Source: CBCOTE01 sp965112965
GTDB taxonomy: Bacteria > Desulfobacterota > Desulfovibrionia > Desulfovibrionales > Desulfovibrionaceae
Direction: 5' to 3'
NCBI GenBank assembly: GCA_965112965.1
Contig: CBCOTE010000019.1
Span: 310,001-374,000, forward strand
Length of the DNA: 64,000 nucleotides
The notes beneath the pieces are model-generated. The model had not been told where the DNA came from, ran no database searches, and worked only from the letters and a program-made list of their open reading frames with translations. Position numbers and translations under genes: made by a program. Shown here one piece after another: positions 20,933 through 32,181 of the stretch. Within the stretch, counting starts at the first letter, position 1. Every line of letters starts with the position of its first letter.

Positions 20933-21120
20933 GCTTTACCCGCCGTCTCAGCTCCGGCTACAACACCCAATGTCGTCCCTCATCAGCCCGTACCGACTGC
21001 CTTTAGCACCAACGTCTTTATTGCCGCTCCAACCGACGGAACTTTTTATCCCACGTAAACTCTGTATGCTCTCTCTGCCGTAAAGTGCTCAAAATCACCG
21101 ACACCAACTTCCACAACCAG
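20933..21120 (+). pseudogene. Possible biotin carboxyl carrier (AccB-like) fossil
   Basis: One frame reads a Pro/Ala-rich linker (ALPAVSAPATTP...) followed by APTDGTFYPT, resembling the AccB linker and SPMVGTFYRSP motif. After a frame change, KVLKITDTNF matches QVVKVGDTLC just before the biotinyl region. The biotinyl lysine motif itself (EAMKM) cannot be read. The match is suggestive only and rests on short blocks. Confidence 0.3.
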
Positions 21121-22675
21121 AGCTTTATTTTAACAATACCATTAACTTCCACGAGCTATCACTCTGCACCCCCACATTACGCCGCCCCAACCTACAACTG
21201 CTACCACTATTATGAATTATCCATCACCGCCTATAATCATATTAATTCCGAATGATTACGACAATACTGCTGCCCTTATCCTGAACCACCCCCGACGCCC
21301 AGACTGTCATACCCATAGGTCTAACGCCATCCGCGGTTTCAATAAGTAAATAATAATTAAGACCTCTCTGGACCACTAAGTCTGAATTATTATCAGCCAC
21401 GACATCCTCTATGGCTTCACCCGACCGGACCAGACTATATAAAAACTGCCTGAACTTTCACGCCACACGAACCACCTTTTTTCCGCCCACATCTCACCGA
21501 CTAACTAGATGCCACCTGCAAGTTGACCACTGCCTCGTCCGTCAATACCATGTGCCGGACATTATTTTGATCATCGACCGTGCCGTTGCCTTTATCTCCA
21601 ATCAAGATGAAATTCGATTTATGCCTAAGCTCACTTAGGTAAGCTTAGTTACATTATAAAAAAATTAAACCGTCCTCGTAATCAATGCATAATGCCATTA
21701 GACCGCTTAACCATTTGAGACCGACGCTGTGGTCTTCTATTGTTGCATCACCATCATCACCGCCAACATCTACCGTGATAATGCTTTCACCAATATATAT
21801 TATAACGTCACTACTTATACTTTCCACACACACGCGCGCGATCTTAGCGAATCGCATACCACCATTGACATTACCACCCCCCCACGCATCATCACTACCA
21901 CCTACACATCTACTACGACGATTCGTCTCTACCCGTATGGGACATCATATTCCAGTGAATCGAATGCCTAGTCTTCTTCCTTGCTCCAGACGAACTGGTC
22001 TCTCTATCCTTGAATATTCAGATTTCCAGTTCAACCATCATTTGTAAACCAACTTACGACCTCGACTAATTCCTTTCCTCAATTAATTGGTTCAAACAGG
22101 AATTCGCTATAGCCACCCTCAAACTGGCTACCTATGCCTGCACATCACTCACTTTATCCCCTTACTACCTTATCTTCACTTTTCACACTGCTATAAGCTG
22201 CCTGGTTTCTACATCTCATCCGCCATGTTCATCGCCAGGATGGCGAAAACTAGGAAGGTAACGTAAACGATAACATCGTGAAGAAAAAAACTCAATTGTA
22301 GAAAAAAATTCTTCCAATGCCTTTTTTTATACCGTTTTTTCGTATACTAGCCTCAAAAAAAAACTTTTATTCATTAGGTATTGTTAATTAACAGACAAAT
22401 TCTACAAATTCTTGTATAGTCACTAGTTTTTAGGACCTATTGTGTTATTGTTCTCTTAGCCTATGGTGGTTTAGAGAACTGGTATCCTCCTGGCCGCTGT
22501 AGTGCTTTAACCTCATCCGCGATTCAAATATTTCAACCGTAAAATTTTTTTAACTGAAGTCAAAAAAATGCCGGCAAACCCATTGCCTGAAAGATTAAAA
22601 AAACATATTGTATGCGCAGAAGGTTGTACAAGGCGTCAGGGTATCATACAAAAAAAGCAACAGGAGGAAAATTCT
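21121..22675. other. Decayed, C-rich/G-poor stretch before the porin
   Basis: Between about 21680 and 21960 the plus strand is rich in ACC/ATC triplets and poor in G, a strong strand asymmetry, with a C8 tract. Open frames there encode Thr/Ile-rich peptides that look non-native. The last 350 bases before the porin start are AT-rich and should contain its promoter and a long leader, but no box pair is convincing. Confidence 0.35.
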
Positions 22676-24181
22676 GTGAAACGTTTGTCCATTTTGGTCC
22701 TCGCCCTGGTCTTTTCGATCGCAGCGGCACTACCAGTCTCCGCAGCAGATTTTAAAGTCAAGGGTGAGTACAAATTCAGCTACTTGGGTTTATGGGATAC
22801 CGACTTCTATCCGAAGTCTATAAACCATAAGAACGAAGATAACTTCCAGGCCCACCAACGTGTACGTTTGCAAATCGATGCGGCCGTTAATGAAAACCTG
22901 AAAGGTGTCCTGCAGTTCGAAATTGGAGATAGTCAATGGGGCTATATGCCCGCTGGCGCCGCTATCGGTGCCGATGGCGTGAATGTCAAGACTAAACATG
23001 CCTTCATCGCCTTCAACATCCCCCAGACTGACCTGCTGTTCCAGTTCGGCATCATGGGCGTTGCTATGCCCTCAGCCGTGGCCGGTAATCCAGTCCTGGA
23101 CGACGACGTAGCCGCCACTCTCATCCGCTACAAATTTAACGATATGATAAGCGCCGTTATCGCCTGGACGCGCCTATACGATTTAGACAAAAACGACCTC
23201 ACTCTGCCCAACTCTCCAGGCAATGACGAATTAGACGCTTGGGCCTTAATCATCCCTATCAATGGCGATGGTTGGAACATAACACCCTGGGCCTTATTCG
23301 CCAATGCCGGTCGTAATACAGTCTGCCGCGTCATCGATAGCAGATTCCCCGTTCCTGGTAGCAGTCCTAACCGCTTAGATGGTCTACTGTCCCCGGCTGC
23401 ACGTACCGGACTGACCTATGCCCCCGCATTTACCTACAACTCCTATCTACGCAAACAGGCAGATATATTAGCTTGGTGGTCTGGTGCTGCCATCAATATC
23501 AGCCTACTGGATCCGTTGATCTTTAAACTTGACTTCATCTACGGCGCCTTGGATGCTCAGTCTTCTGTCTTGGATCGCCGCGGCTGGTATCTGGCCGCCG
23601 CCGTCGACTACAAGTTTGATTTCATGACTACGTCTCTTTATGGCTGGTACGCCTCTGGTGAAGATGGCAGTTGGAAAAACGGCTCCGAGCAGATGCCCTT
23701 AATTCAGAGCGGTTTCAGAGGCTCCAGCTTCGCCTTTGACGGTTCACAGCTGCTAGAAGGCGGCGGTATCCTTCGCGATCGCAACAGTGTGGAAGGCAAG
23801 TGGGCTATTGCCCTGGCTTTTAAGGACATCACCTTCGTCCAGGATCTGTCCCACACCCTGCGCTTCGTATATTCACGCGGCACTAATGATCCGGATTCCC
23901 GTAATATCACCGGTATCTTCAGAAACCCCGCCACCTTCTTAAAACAACGTAATATATTCATGCTGGGCTACCTTCCCGACCTACGGGCACAGAATATATT
24001 TATGACCACTGATGACTCTTTGATAGAAGTAAATTTTGATCACACGTGCATGATCTACGAAAACCTGGCTGCTATCATAGAGCTTGGTTACGCACACCTC
24101 GATATCGGCAAAAAAACATACATAAATGACAAGACCGTTGATGCCTGGAAGGTCGGTTTCGGCCTACGGTACACCTTTTAA
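22676..24181 (+). CDS. Outer-membrane porin (Desulfovibrio-type homotrimeric porin)
   Basis: The 501-residue precursor has a signal peptide (initiator then KRLSILVLALVFSIAAALP, cleavage likely after VSA-A). The mature part is rich in alternating amphipathic strands, with aromatic girdle residues and a C-terminal FGLRYTF ending in phenylalanine, the outer-membrane beta-barrel assembly signal. The content fits the large porins of Desulfovibrio, which let small hydrophilic solutes cross the outer membrane. The start was set at the GTG at 22676 because AGGAGG lies 8 bases upstream; the frame is open 36 codons further up. A strong terminator follows. It is the only evident outer-membrane barrel protein here and, with its terminator and strong ribosome site, looks highly expressed. 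Confidence 0.85.
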   Translation: MKRLSILVLALVFSIAAALPVSAADFKVKGEYKFSYLGLWDTDFYPKSINHKNEDNFQAHQRVRLQIDAAVNENLKGVLQFEIGDSQWGYMPAGAAIGADGVNVKTKHAFIAFNIPQTDLLFQFGIMGVAMPSAVAGNPVLDDDVAATLIRYKFNDMISAVIAWTRLYDLDKNDLTLPNSPGNDELDAWALIIPINGDGWNITPWALFANAGRNTVCRVIDSRFPVPGSSPNRLDGLLSPAARTGLTYAPAFTYNSYLRKQADILAWWSGAAINISLLDPLIFKLDFIYGALDAQSSVLDRRGWYLAAAVDYKFDFMTTSLYGWYASGEDGSWKNGSEQMPLIQSGFRGSSFAFDGSQLLEGGGILRDRNSVEGKWAIALAFKDITFVQDLSHTLRFVYSRGTNDPDSRNITGIFRNPATFLKQRNIFMLGYLPDLRAQNIFMTTDDSLIEVNFDHTCMIYENLAAIIELGYAHLDIGKKTYINDKTVDAWKVGFGLRYTF

Positions 24182-24220
24182 TAGATGCAACCTTCCTGAC
24201 GCCATAGATACTACTTACCG

Positions 24221-24248
24221 CCGGGGCCTAATGGCCCCGGTTTTTTTT
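24221..24248 (+). terminator. Rho-independent terminator of the porin gene
   Basis: A perfect 8-bp GC stem (CCGGGGCC/GGCCCCGG) with a TAAT loop is followed directly by eight T residues, 40 bases after the porin stop codon. Confidence 0.92.
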
Positions 24249-27200
24249 GATAATTAAATAATCCAAAATTGCCACCAAGAAAATTTTGGCTATGTTAAAG
24301 ATTGCCCATATAGATACCACTCACACCCTCTAACCCCAAACTTATAGTGATAATATGAAAAAAAACTTTTTCAAAAAAAATCCTTTCAGAAAAGATATTG
24401 ATCCATCCATGATGTTATACGAACACCATCGACACCGTAGTCACTTGCGACACAGACGCCTTCGTCGATTACACTAGCCGCTTGATTGCCCAGACTTTAC
24501 TAACGCCGACCTTCAAATGTACGACGATCATCCACCCGCGTCATCATCACCCCCCCCACTACTATTACCATCACATCAGGCACACTCATGAACATCATCT
24601 CCAATTATAATAACTAGCACACCAGAAAGTGTAGTGGTCTACCTGCCACGTAAAGACAGTAGTCTCAACCCTTGATTTCTTTGCTGCCGCCGAATGCTCG
24701 ATACATAATAAGTCTATGCTAACAAGTGCCTAGGCCATAGCCGCTCTGACATACAACGCCAACCCCATCAGGCCAGCGGACACTCACCGGCCCAAGCAGC
24801 ATCTAGTTGCCACAGCCAAACGTCTGTTCATAGACACCACGAGCATCAATATGATCATCGGCCCAACGAGATTGTCGTTCTCGCCAAACCAGACGTAGCC
24901 AAATTATCCTAGCTAACCGCGAATACGCTTTCCTAAACCGAGCATGCCTTATTGGCCTCAATAATATTTATCATCCCCCACTTAGCTGCTGCTGTCCGTA
25001 CTATTCCAGCCGAACAGTTTGTCACTCTCACCCAATGATATCATGGCCAAAGAGCTAGCTAGAAGGACTGTCATCATTACATCACTAGATGCAGGGTATC
25101 CTAATGTATTAAACTTCTCATCCCCGAACACCTCGAACTCACCGTACGCCTGGAACCTACTCTGCAATATCCACCACGCTAGCACTATTTTTTCGGCAGC
25201 TACTGCCCCGAATTTATAAGTGATTACCCGCCCCGCTGGACCTAACCATGTTCTACCAGGCCTGTACACTGCCCATTTCTCATCCGCCCTCTCTATCGCC
25301 ATTTTCTGCAAAAAAAATTAAGCTTGTCGCAGTATAACCCTCTTAGCTCTTCACCAGTACGCCCAAAAAAATCAACCGTCTCATTTAATCTCGAAATCTT
25401 CGGCCCGCACGCGTAGTATTGAAACTAAACTATAATGGCACAATATAAGGTAGACAATAATATGAAAAAGCAATATGATATAGGCCAATAGATATCTAAA
25501 TCACTCTAAAAACAATATGCAAGGCAGTGCTACTCAGTCGCAAAAAAATCTCATCACCAAGTCAAACAAAAAAATCCTTATTCTACTCACGCAGTATGAT
25601 ACGGAACATTTATAAAATAAGGCTCATATCTGCTGCTTATAGTTGTAACCAACAGCATGAATGATTTTTATGCGGTCATAGCAAACCATCCATATAAAAA
25701 AATATGACCTTAAATTAGATAGTTATAAATAAATCACTTTAAGTAGCTGATATCCAAGTATCTTATCTGGCTACCGCCCCTTGTAACTTACTAGCTGTTT
25801 TCGCTCCATATATCGCCAAGTTAGAAAAGCGTACGATCGTTGTCAAAAAAACTAATATACTTCATACATTGAGTGCATTGCACTCGGCCACATAAACAAC
25901 TCGGTCCGCGGCCACCAGCTGTCGTCTGCCTACTCGAATTCTAAAAGTTCAAATAGCCCATTTTTATTCTCTCCATTAACACTGAACGATATAATACGAC
26001 AAAAAATGGTTATCTTAACCGCAATCAAGAACTGAACGGCGTAACAATTTTAGCCACACTGCTGCCCCGGCCGTCGTGCTCTTCACCGCCGGACATACCT
26101 ATATTTAATCTAAGAGTATTATCACCAACGATAATGATGCTGAATTCGAATTCAGCCTAACAGACAGCCAACCCAGTCTCAATTGACGAAGCACTCCCAA
26201 CCCGGCCCCGCCCACTATTAATCCATGGAAAATTACATCTCCCTGACCACGGCCAACCTATCTCCAAGAAGTAATATCTTTGCAATTATTTTTTTCACCC
26301 AACCTAGAATATACTATTATCACTCTTGCCTTGCCACACAAAACCATCAGGGAAATAGAGGCCAAATTTTTCGAAGTCTACTAACAACTTACCGGCTTAA
26401 CGGTACGGAAATCTTAATGGGCAGGAACTACTAGTTTCTTGTGTCACCTATTTTTTTAACGTCACTAAAGTCCAGATTAAATTACTATATTAAGTAATTA
26501 TGTTTGGACTATAGCGGTGGACGGGGTAAAATTTTTTTTAAACAGGAGAACGTAAAGACAAATAGCAGTAGTAGACATGAGAAGTAAAGAACAGGATGGT
26601 AGTAGTGGCACCAAGAATGTTGAACGACTGGCCCAACTTAACCTAGCCAAAGTAATATATCAAAATAAGTATGAAAGATTAAAAGCGACAGCCTATTTAA
26701 AATTCATAATCAAGAAAACCTCGCACCCGTGGCCGGAGTTAAGTTTAAAGACTTTCCGTACCGACCAGATCAAAAAAATAACTAATGTTAGGCTTTAGGC
26801 AACGTTGTGGATATTACGGATCTGGTCCACAATTGTAGCCCTATTAGTATCGTTGCACACAAAGGCAAGTTTAGCTTCACGCCAGACTTCAGATCTAAAA
26901 TCTTGAGGATATCTATAATCTTCCAATATTTTAAAGCCAGATCATTGGCGCTAGCGTAATCAGGCTACACTTTTTAGTAGCTCAAGACAATCTGGCCCGG
27001 ATGTATTGTTATAAAGTGACAAATTGTAGTTGAGTAAAAATCATTATGTCGCCTTTTGTAGAATAATAGACGACGTTAACTTAGTAATATAAAACGGCGA
27101 AATATAAATCAATTTCTACAACTACCTAGGCCGGATAATAAATGACCTGTCTGGTAAGCGTTGTAGAAATTGTAATAATAATAGGATAACCTAAAATCGC

Positions 27201-27808
27201 CAGAATGAAATGTACTCGTCCCTACTGATGGAGAAGACAAAAAAATGGTGCCAATGAAATCTATAGGCGGCAAGAACCAAAAGACGCTAAAATGAAGATG
27301 ACCTCATCCACATCAGTATATCGCTACATTCACACACGCTTACAGACTAAAAAGCTGGTCAAGTTGCAACAAAATTCCTCTCTACCAGAGTCCGGCGCAA
27401 CACGGCAACTTTATTAAAATCCAGTCAATTAATATCATATAGGCCTTTAGGCCTTAAGCCTTAAACTAATACTAGAATTAAAAACGGACAACGGGTGGTG
27501 GAGAAAACCTCCAACTGTACACAATCGATATGAATATCGATAAAACATGATTTAATATCGGTTACCCTACACACCGAAACCAGGCATTCAAAACTAAAAA
27601 CTATGAAGAAAATTTTAATTTAAACACGACAACCATAGCCGAGTTAAGTACTATCTATTAGGTATTTTTTAGATTCTTCAATGGTTCCAAGGTGGACTGC
27701 CGTCCATAGATGACGCCTTATTATTTTTTTAACGATTTTATACCATGCTCGCCATTCATATAAAAACATGTACGACAACTGGCTATCTATAAAAAACTAG
27801 TAAAATTG
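24249..27808. other. 3.6-kb decayed stretch
   Basis: No intact gene. Around 24440-24530 and 24715-24890 the plus strand keeps gene-like codon use in broken frames (for example DTDAFVDYTSRLIAQTLL and ATAKRLFIDTTSINMIIGP), so at least one dead gene lies here, but I cannot name it. A 73-codon frame at 26577 and a minus-strand stretch near 27010-26820 are also unassigned. C-runs occur near 24546. Confidence 0.35.
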
Positions 27809-27838
27809 TTGACTCACCTGGAAGGATATGTATATACA
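27809..27838 (+). promoter_or_regulatory. Candidate promoter of the acyl-CoA dehydrogenase/ETF operon
   Basis: TTGACT (27809-27814) is followed by TATATA after 16 bases (27831-27836) or by TATACA after 18 (27833-27838), about 50 bases before the first gene. It is a good sigma-70-type match in an AT-rich setting. Confidence 0.5.
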
Positions 27839-27888
27839 TATAAAAATTCTTCTGTCTGCTATCATCTACAACTTCCTGGAACTAAACT

Positions 27889-29982
27889 ATGTACAATCTG
27901 TTGACTCTACCTGGTGACGAAGTACGCCAGATCATGTGGCGCTTTACCAATCGATTCGACTTACAAATGATAGTACAAACTGCCCGAAGCGTAGCACGTA
28001 GCACAGTGGCTCGTCTGGTAGCCAGCGGAGCACGCAATACCCACGACTGGACTCCTGCCAAGGCCAGCCTGTTAGAGGCTTTCGACGCCACCGGCCTTAC
28101 CGCAGTGTTTATGGAGCCGCACCAAGGTGGCGTCATAAAAGGGCCAAAAAATCTAGCGCTGTCCCTAGTGGCATTTGAGCTGGCCTGGGTCGATTCGGGC
28201 TCGGCCACGTGCAGTATGGCCAGCAACCTGGCTCTAGCGCCTATCCACGAAAAAGGTACTCCAGAACAACGTGACTACTACATGTCACGGTGCACGCCAG
28301 CCCAACCAGGTGAGAACCGCCAGGTCTGGCGCGGCGCTTTTGCCCTCACTGAACCACTACCCTTCGTTGGAGTAGACACGGGCATAATAGCAGGCAAGAT
28401 ACGTATAGTGGAGTGGGAGGAAGGCAAAGAACCCATGCTCCAGGTAGACAAACGCGGCCGTTTCATCACTAACATGGACTTCGCAAATTTCGTGACTGCA
28501 GCCGTGGACACAGACGACCCACGCATCAAGAGCTCCTGCATGGTCATATTGGAGGAAACCGACCCGGGTACATTCGACCGTGGCAGCGCAGTACTCAAGA
28601 TGGTGCACCAACTCTCCAGTACCCGAGATCCGGCCTTCAACCTCAAAATTCCAGCCAGCCGTATCATCGGTGGCTACACGATCAAAAAAGGAGTCATCGT
28701 ACCCAACTATTCTCACAACGAAATCATTGGAGCAGTGTTCCACCGTACGCGCATCCCTGTCGGCATAATGAGCTCGGCTAAACTCCTCTCGGCCGTAGAA
28801 CCAGTTATCCGCTACCACCGCCAACGTTTCCGCGGTGGCGATGCGACGCCTGGCACCCCACGCTATGAACTCGGCCTACAACAGAAGGAAGACGTACTCC
28901 ATCGCCTAATCGATATCTGGGCTACAGGCGAAGCCGGCTGCTCTCTAGGTTTCACTACTGCCCGTAAAGCTGATGTCTTCGACCCCATTGAAAAGGCTAA
29001 AAACGCCATAATGACCGCACAGGATGCTACTGGCCCCCGGGCCCAGCTGGCCATACTGCGCAAAAAATACCCTGAGACCGCAGAATACCTTTCTATCCGG
29101 TTTACACCTGAGGCTGAACGCAGTCCCGATCAGGCTGCTCGGATCCAAATCATAGCCGCAGATACCCTCGTCCGCTACCTAGCATTGGATGCCGAATGCA
29201 GCGTACTCATCCCGGCCTGCAAACTCTGGTGTACTGGCCAAAGCGCAATTATGCTCCGCGAAGCCGTAGCCTTAATGGGTGGCTATGGTATCACTGAAGA
29301 TTGCCCAGGATTTCTCATGCATAAATGGATAGATTGCCAGCTAGAAGCCACATATGAAGGCCCTGAAGCCGTACAGCGCCGTCAACTTACTGCTACTATG
29401 ACCAACAAGTTGTTTCTTGTTCTAGTGGACAATTGGACCATAGAACTTGATCGCATCGCCAAAATCAGGCCTGGTTTGGGCGCCTACACCATAGCTGCGG
29501 CTTTCCGGATGTGGCGTTTCACTCTAGACTATCTGCTCACAAATAAAGACACTGAAGGTAAGAAACTCTATCACCAAAAGCGTCATGGCGTGACCTTCCT
29601 TATGGCCGACGCCATATCCTGGTTAGTCGCATCCCGTTGTCTCATACAAGATATTCTGGAGCTAGAGACAAAAGGGCTGGAAAATTTTATGGTAACTGAA
29701 GGCCTAGACGATCTGTGTGCCTTCTATGCCGACCTATCTCAGGTGCACGCCGCCCGCACCGCTGGTGAAGTCGGCCGCATCTGCGCCGAATTGATTTATG
29801 GCTTCAGAGCCCATGAAGCCACCCACATTTGCCGCGACGATACGTCCGACCTCCTAGCTATTTTTGCCGCCCTGCGGCAGACCTTAGACGCCGCCCTGGG
29901 TGGCGCCCGCCTGGCCAAGGACCGCGCCGCTCTGGCCCTAACAAAAGTCATGATCCCAGAGGCTCTAGGCTATCCGATGTAA
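27889..29982 (+). CDS. Acyl-CoA dehydrogenase with C-terminal extension
   Basis: FAD enzyme that oxidises an acyl-CoA to the enoyl-CoA and passes electrons to ETF. The family layout is visible: an N-terminal helical domain, FALTEPLP near residue 152 (FAD-contact strand motif), a beta domain, then a C-terminal helical domain with GGYGITED near 464 and EATYEGPEAVQRRQL, whose Glu in YEG is the usual catalytic base. At 697 residues it is longer than the 380-residue core enzymes, with about 200 extra residues at the end, as in the larger FadE/VLCAD-like forms. The acyl-chain specificity cannot be read. It is first in an operon with a FixC-like flavoprotein, etfB and etfA, which supports a working electron-transfer chain. 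The ribosome site is weak (GGA). Confidence 0.85.
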   Translation: MYNLLTLPGDEVRQIMWRFTNRFDLQMIVQTARSVARSTVARLVASGARNTHDWTPAKASLLEAFDATGLTAVFMEPHQGGVIKGPKNLALSLVAFELAWVDSGSATCSMASNLALAPIHEKGTPEQRDYYMSRCTPAQPGENRQVWRGAFALTEPLPFVGVDTGIIAGKIRIVEWEEGKEPMLQVDKRGRFITNMDFANFVTAAVDTDDPRIKSSCMVILEETDPGTFDRGSAVLKMVHQLSSTRDPAFNLKIPASRIIGGYTIKKGVIVPNYSHNEIIGAVFHRTRIPVGIMSSAKLLSAVEPVIRYHRQRFRGGDATPGTPRYELGLQQKEDVLHRLIDIWATGEAGCSLGFTTARKADVFDPIEKAKNAIMTAQDATGPRAQLAILRKKYPETAEYLSIRFTPEAERSPDQAARIQIIAADTLVRYLALDAECSVLIPACKLWCTGQSAIMLREAVALMGGYGITEDCPGFLMHKWIDCQLEATYEGPEAVQRRQLTATMTNKLFLVLVDNWTIELDRIAKIRPGLGAYTIAAAFRMWRFTLDYLLTNKDTEGKKLYHQKRHGVTFLMADAISWLVASRCLIQDILELETKGLENFMVTEGLDDLCAFYADLSQVHAARTAGEVGRICAELIYGFRAHEATHICRDDTSDLLAIFAALRQTLDAALGGARLAKDRAALALTKVMIPEALGYPM

Positions 29983-30131
29983 CACTAACTTTTTTCCAGC
30001 CTTACTATCTCGTCGGCAGCTGTGCCGACTGCCAAATAGAATGTCACAATTTGACTCCAGAACTCAGCACGCAGCTTTTCACACCTTTAACTACCCCAAG
30101 ACATATGACCCCAACCCCTGAACGCCCTGCC

Positions 30132-32018
30132 ATGGCTTATAACACAAAATCCGCCGCCGACTTCCACCGCCAGAGCATGAACGCGGACATTGTCTGTGTT
30201 GGCTTCGGCCCGGCCATGGGTGGTTTTCTCACCACCATGGCCGACGCGATCACAAACAAAAACAGCATGCCGGCCATCGAGAGCCGAGCTATGCCCGGAA
30301 TGCCTCTCCAAATCATATGTTATGAGCGCGCTGACGATATCAGCTTTGGCGTCTCGGGTGTGGCCACTAAAGCTCGCGGCATCAAGGCCAGCTTCCCGAA
30401 TCTCGATCCGATGCAGATCCCCATGGCCACGCCCATCGGACAGGAAAAACTCATCTATCTCTTCGATCCTATTGGTGCCAGCCTCCGCCAAATGAGCCTC
30501 AAGGTAGGCGAGAGATCTCTCAAAGCCCTACGCCGCCTGTTACCCGGACCCCAGCCCCCTGCCAAGGAAGCCGCGGTGGAAATACCCTACATCCCACCTT
30601 TTCTACGCAAGGAAGGTGGCTTGGTGCTCTCCATGGGCCAATTTATGCAATGGGTAGGCGACCAAATTATGGCCACTGGTGCAGCACAAATCTGGCCTTC
30701 CTCTCCAGTAGCCGGCCCTCTGATAGAAGATGGCGCCGTGGTTGGCGTACGCCTAATCGACCAGGGCACGGATAAACTGGGTAACCCGAATGCGGGCTTC
30801 ATGCCTGGTATGGATGTGCGTGCCCCCCTTACTGTAGTCGGCGACGGCCCTATGGGTGCTGTGGGCCAAGCCTTGGATTGCCACTTCGGTTTGCCCTCCG
30901 GTAACTATCAGCGTGAATGGGCCGTAGGCATGAAAATGGTCGTGGATCTGCCTATTAACTGCACCCTCGCCCCAGGTACGGTACTCCACACTCTGGGTTA
31001 CCCTGAGCCCGAAATCTTCGGGTTCCTCTACACCTACCCGGACAATATAGCCTCGTTTGGTATCTTTATGCCTTCCTGGCTCGTTTCACCAGTTCGAACT
31101 ACCTACCGTTACCTGCAGCACTGGATGCTCCACCCATACCTCTGGAAACACCTTCAGGGCAGCCGGCTACGCTCATGGGGCGCTAAATCTCTAAATGAAT
31201 CCGGCCGGCGTAGTGAGCCCTTCTTAGTAGGAGACGGCTACGCCCGAATCGGCGAAGGCTCAGGCTCCACTAACGTGCTAACGGGCTCCGGTATGGACGA
31301 GGCCTGGACAACAGGCGCAGATCTAGCACGGGCAGTCATTGACCTGGCTCGCATGAGCCTACCGTTCACCAAGAAGAACCTCGAAGCCACCTACGTCCAT
31401 CGTCGCCGTGAAAGCTTCGTAGAGTCCGGTGTTCGCATAGCTGAGCGCTCCCGCGATGGCTTCCAGAAAGGCGTGGTTCAAGGCCTGCTTGGCATGACTA
31501 TCTCTAGCGTCACCAACGGTCGCTACTCTTGGCCCAAAACCCATAAACGATCACAAAAGTGTATACCATCACTTCAAAAATATTTTAAAGGCCGCATCCC
31601 ACAGACCGAGATCGAACGCATCTACAATGAATGCACAGCCAAAGGTCAGTCCTTACATAATGCCTTCATGGACTGTCTCGGCTGGCCCAATATCCCATAT
31701 GACGAACAGCTACTTATTTCTCACCAGGACGCACTGCTTCTAGGCGGAAAAGTCCAGGCCCCTCCTGGCTATGCCGATCATATCCGTTTCCTGAATGAAA
31801 CTATCTGTCACCACTGCAAAGAAAAAATCTGCATCGAAGCCTGTTCCGGCCAAGCTATAACCACCAACCCAGAAGGCGGCATACCGTTTTTCGACCGTGA
31901 AAAATGCGTCCACTGCGGCGCCTGCCTCTGGAATTGCAGTAAATCTGGCTCTGACCCCAATCAGACCACCATCAGCTTTCAAGTCGGTGCTGGCGGCCTA
32001 CATTCGGCTGAGAATTAA
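30132..32018 (+). CDS. FixC/ETF-QO-like flavoprotein with 2x[4Fe-4S] ferredoxin tail
   Basis: Likely accepts electrons from ETF and passes them to quinone or a ferredoxin-like partner. Near the N-terminus ADIVCVGFGPAMGGF is a Rossmann FAD motif (GxGxxxG), and VVGDGPMGAVG lies near residue 236. The middle resembles FixC/ETF:quinone oxidoreductases. The last 80 residues hold a two-cluster ferredoxin: CHHCKEKICIEAC (CxxCxxxxCxxxC) and CVHCGACLWNC (CxxCxxCxxxC). Length is 628 residues from the chosen ATG. The frame is open from inside the previous gene, and ATGs at 30105 and 30177 are alternatives; none has a clear ribosome site. It lies between the acyl-CoA dehydrogenase and etfBA. Confidence 0.82.
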   Translation: MAYNTKSAADFHRQSMNADIVCVGFGPAMGGFLTTMADAITNKNSMPAIESRAMPGMPLQIICYERADDISFGVSGVATKARGIKASFPNLDPMQIPMATPIGQEKLIYLFDPIGASLRQMSLKVGERSLKALRRLLPGPQPPAKEAAVEIPYIPPFLRKEGGLVLSMGQFMQWVGDQIMATGAAQIWPSSPVAGPLIEDGAVVGVRLIDQGTDKLGNPNAGFMPGMDVRAPLTVVGDGPMGAVGQALDCHFGLPSGNYQREWAVGMKMVVDLPINCTLAPGTVLHTLGYPEPEIFGFLYTYPDNIASFGIFMPSWLVSPVRTTYRYLQHWMLHPYLWKHLQGSRLRSWGAKSLNESGRRSEPFLVGDGYARIGEGSGSTNVLTGSGMDEAWTTGADLARAVIDLARMSLPFTKKNLEATYVHRRRESFVESGVRIAERSRDGFQKGVVQGLLGMTISSVTNGRYSWPKTHKRSQKCIPSLQKYFKGRIPQTEIERIYNECTAKGQSLHNAFMDCLGWPNIPYDEQLLISHQDALLLGGKVQAPPGYADHIRFLNETICHHCKEKICIEACSGQAITTNPEGGIPFFDREKCVHCGACLWNCSKSGSDPNQTTISFQVGAGGLHSAEN

Positions 32019-32181
32019 CGGTGAAACTCATGGGAGAAGATTTATTTATGTAAAAGCTCCCTTTCTCACGCTATACTCTCAAAAAAATTATTATATATTT
32101 GGAATGGAGTACTTTGGGAGGAAAAACATAAAAAAATAATCGTACATCAAGATGCTTTTTTTGAGGATAGGAGTAAAAAAA

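Noticed and set aside
21750..21880. Possible accC (biotin carboxylase) start, AN-Y-RD... pattern
   Set aside because: Too few matching residues and wrong distance from the AccB-like fossil.
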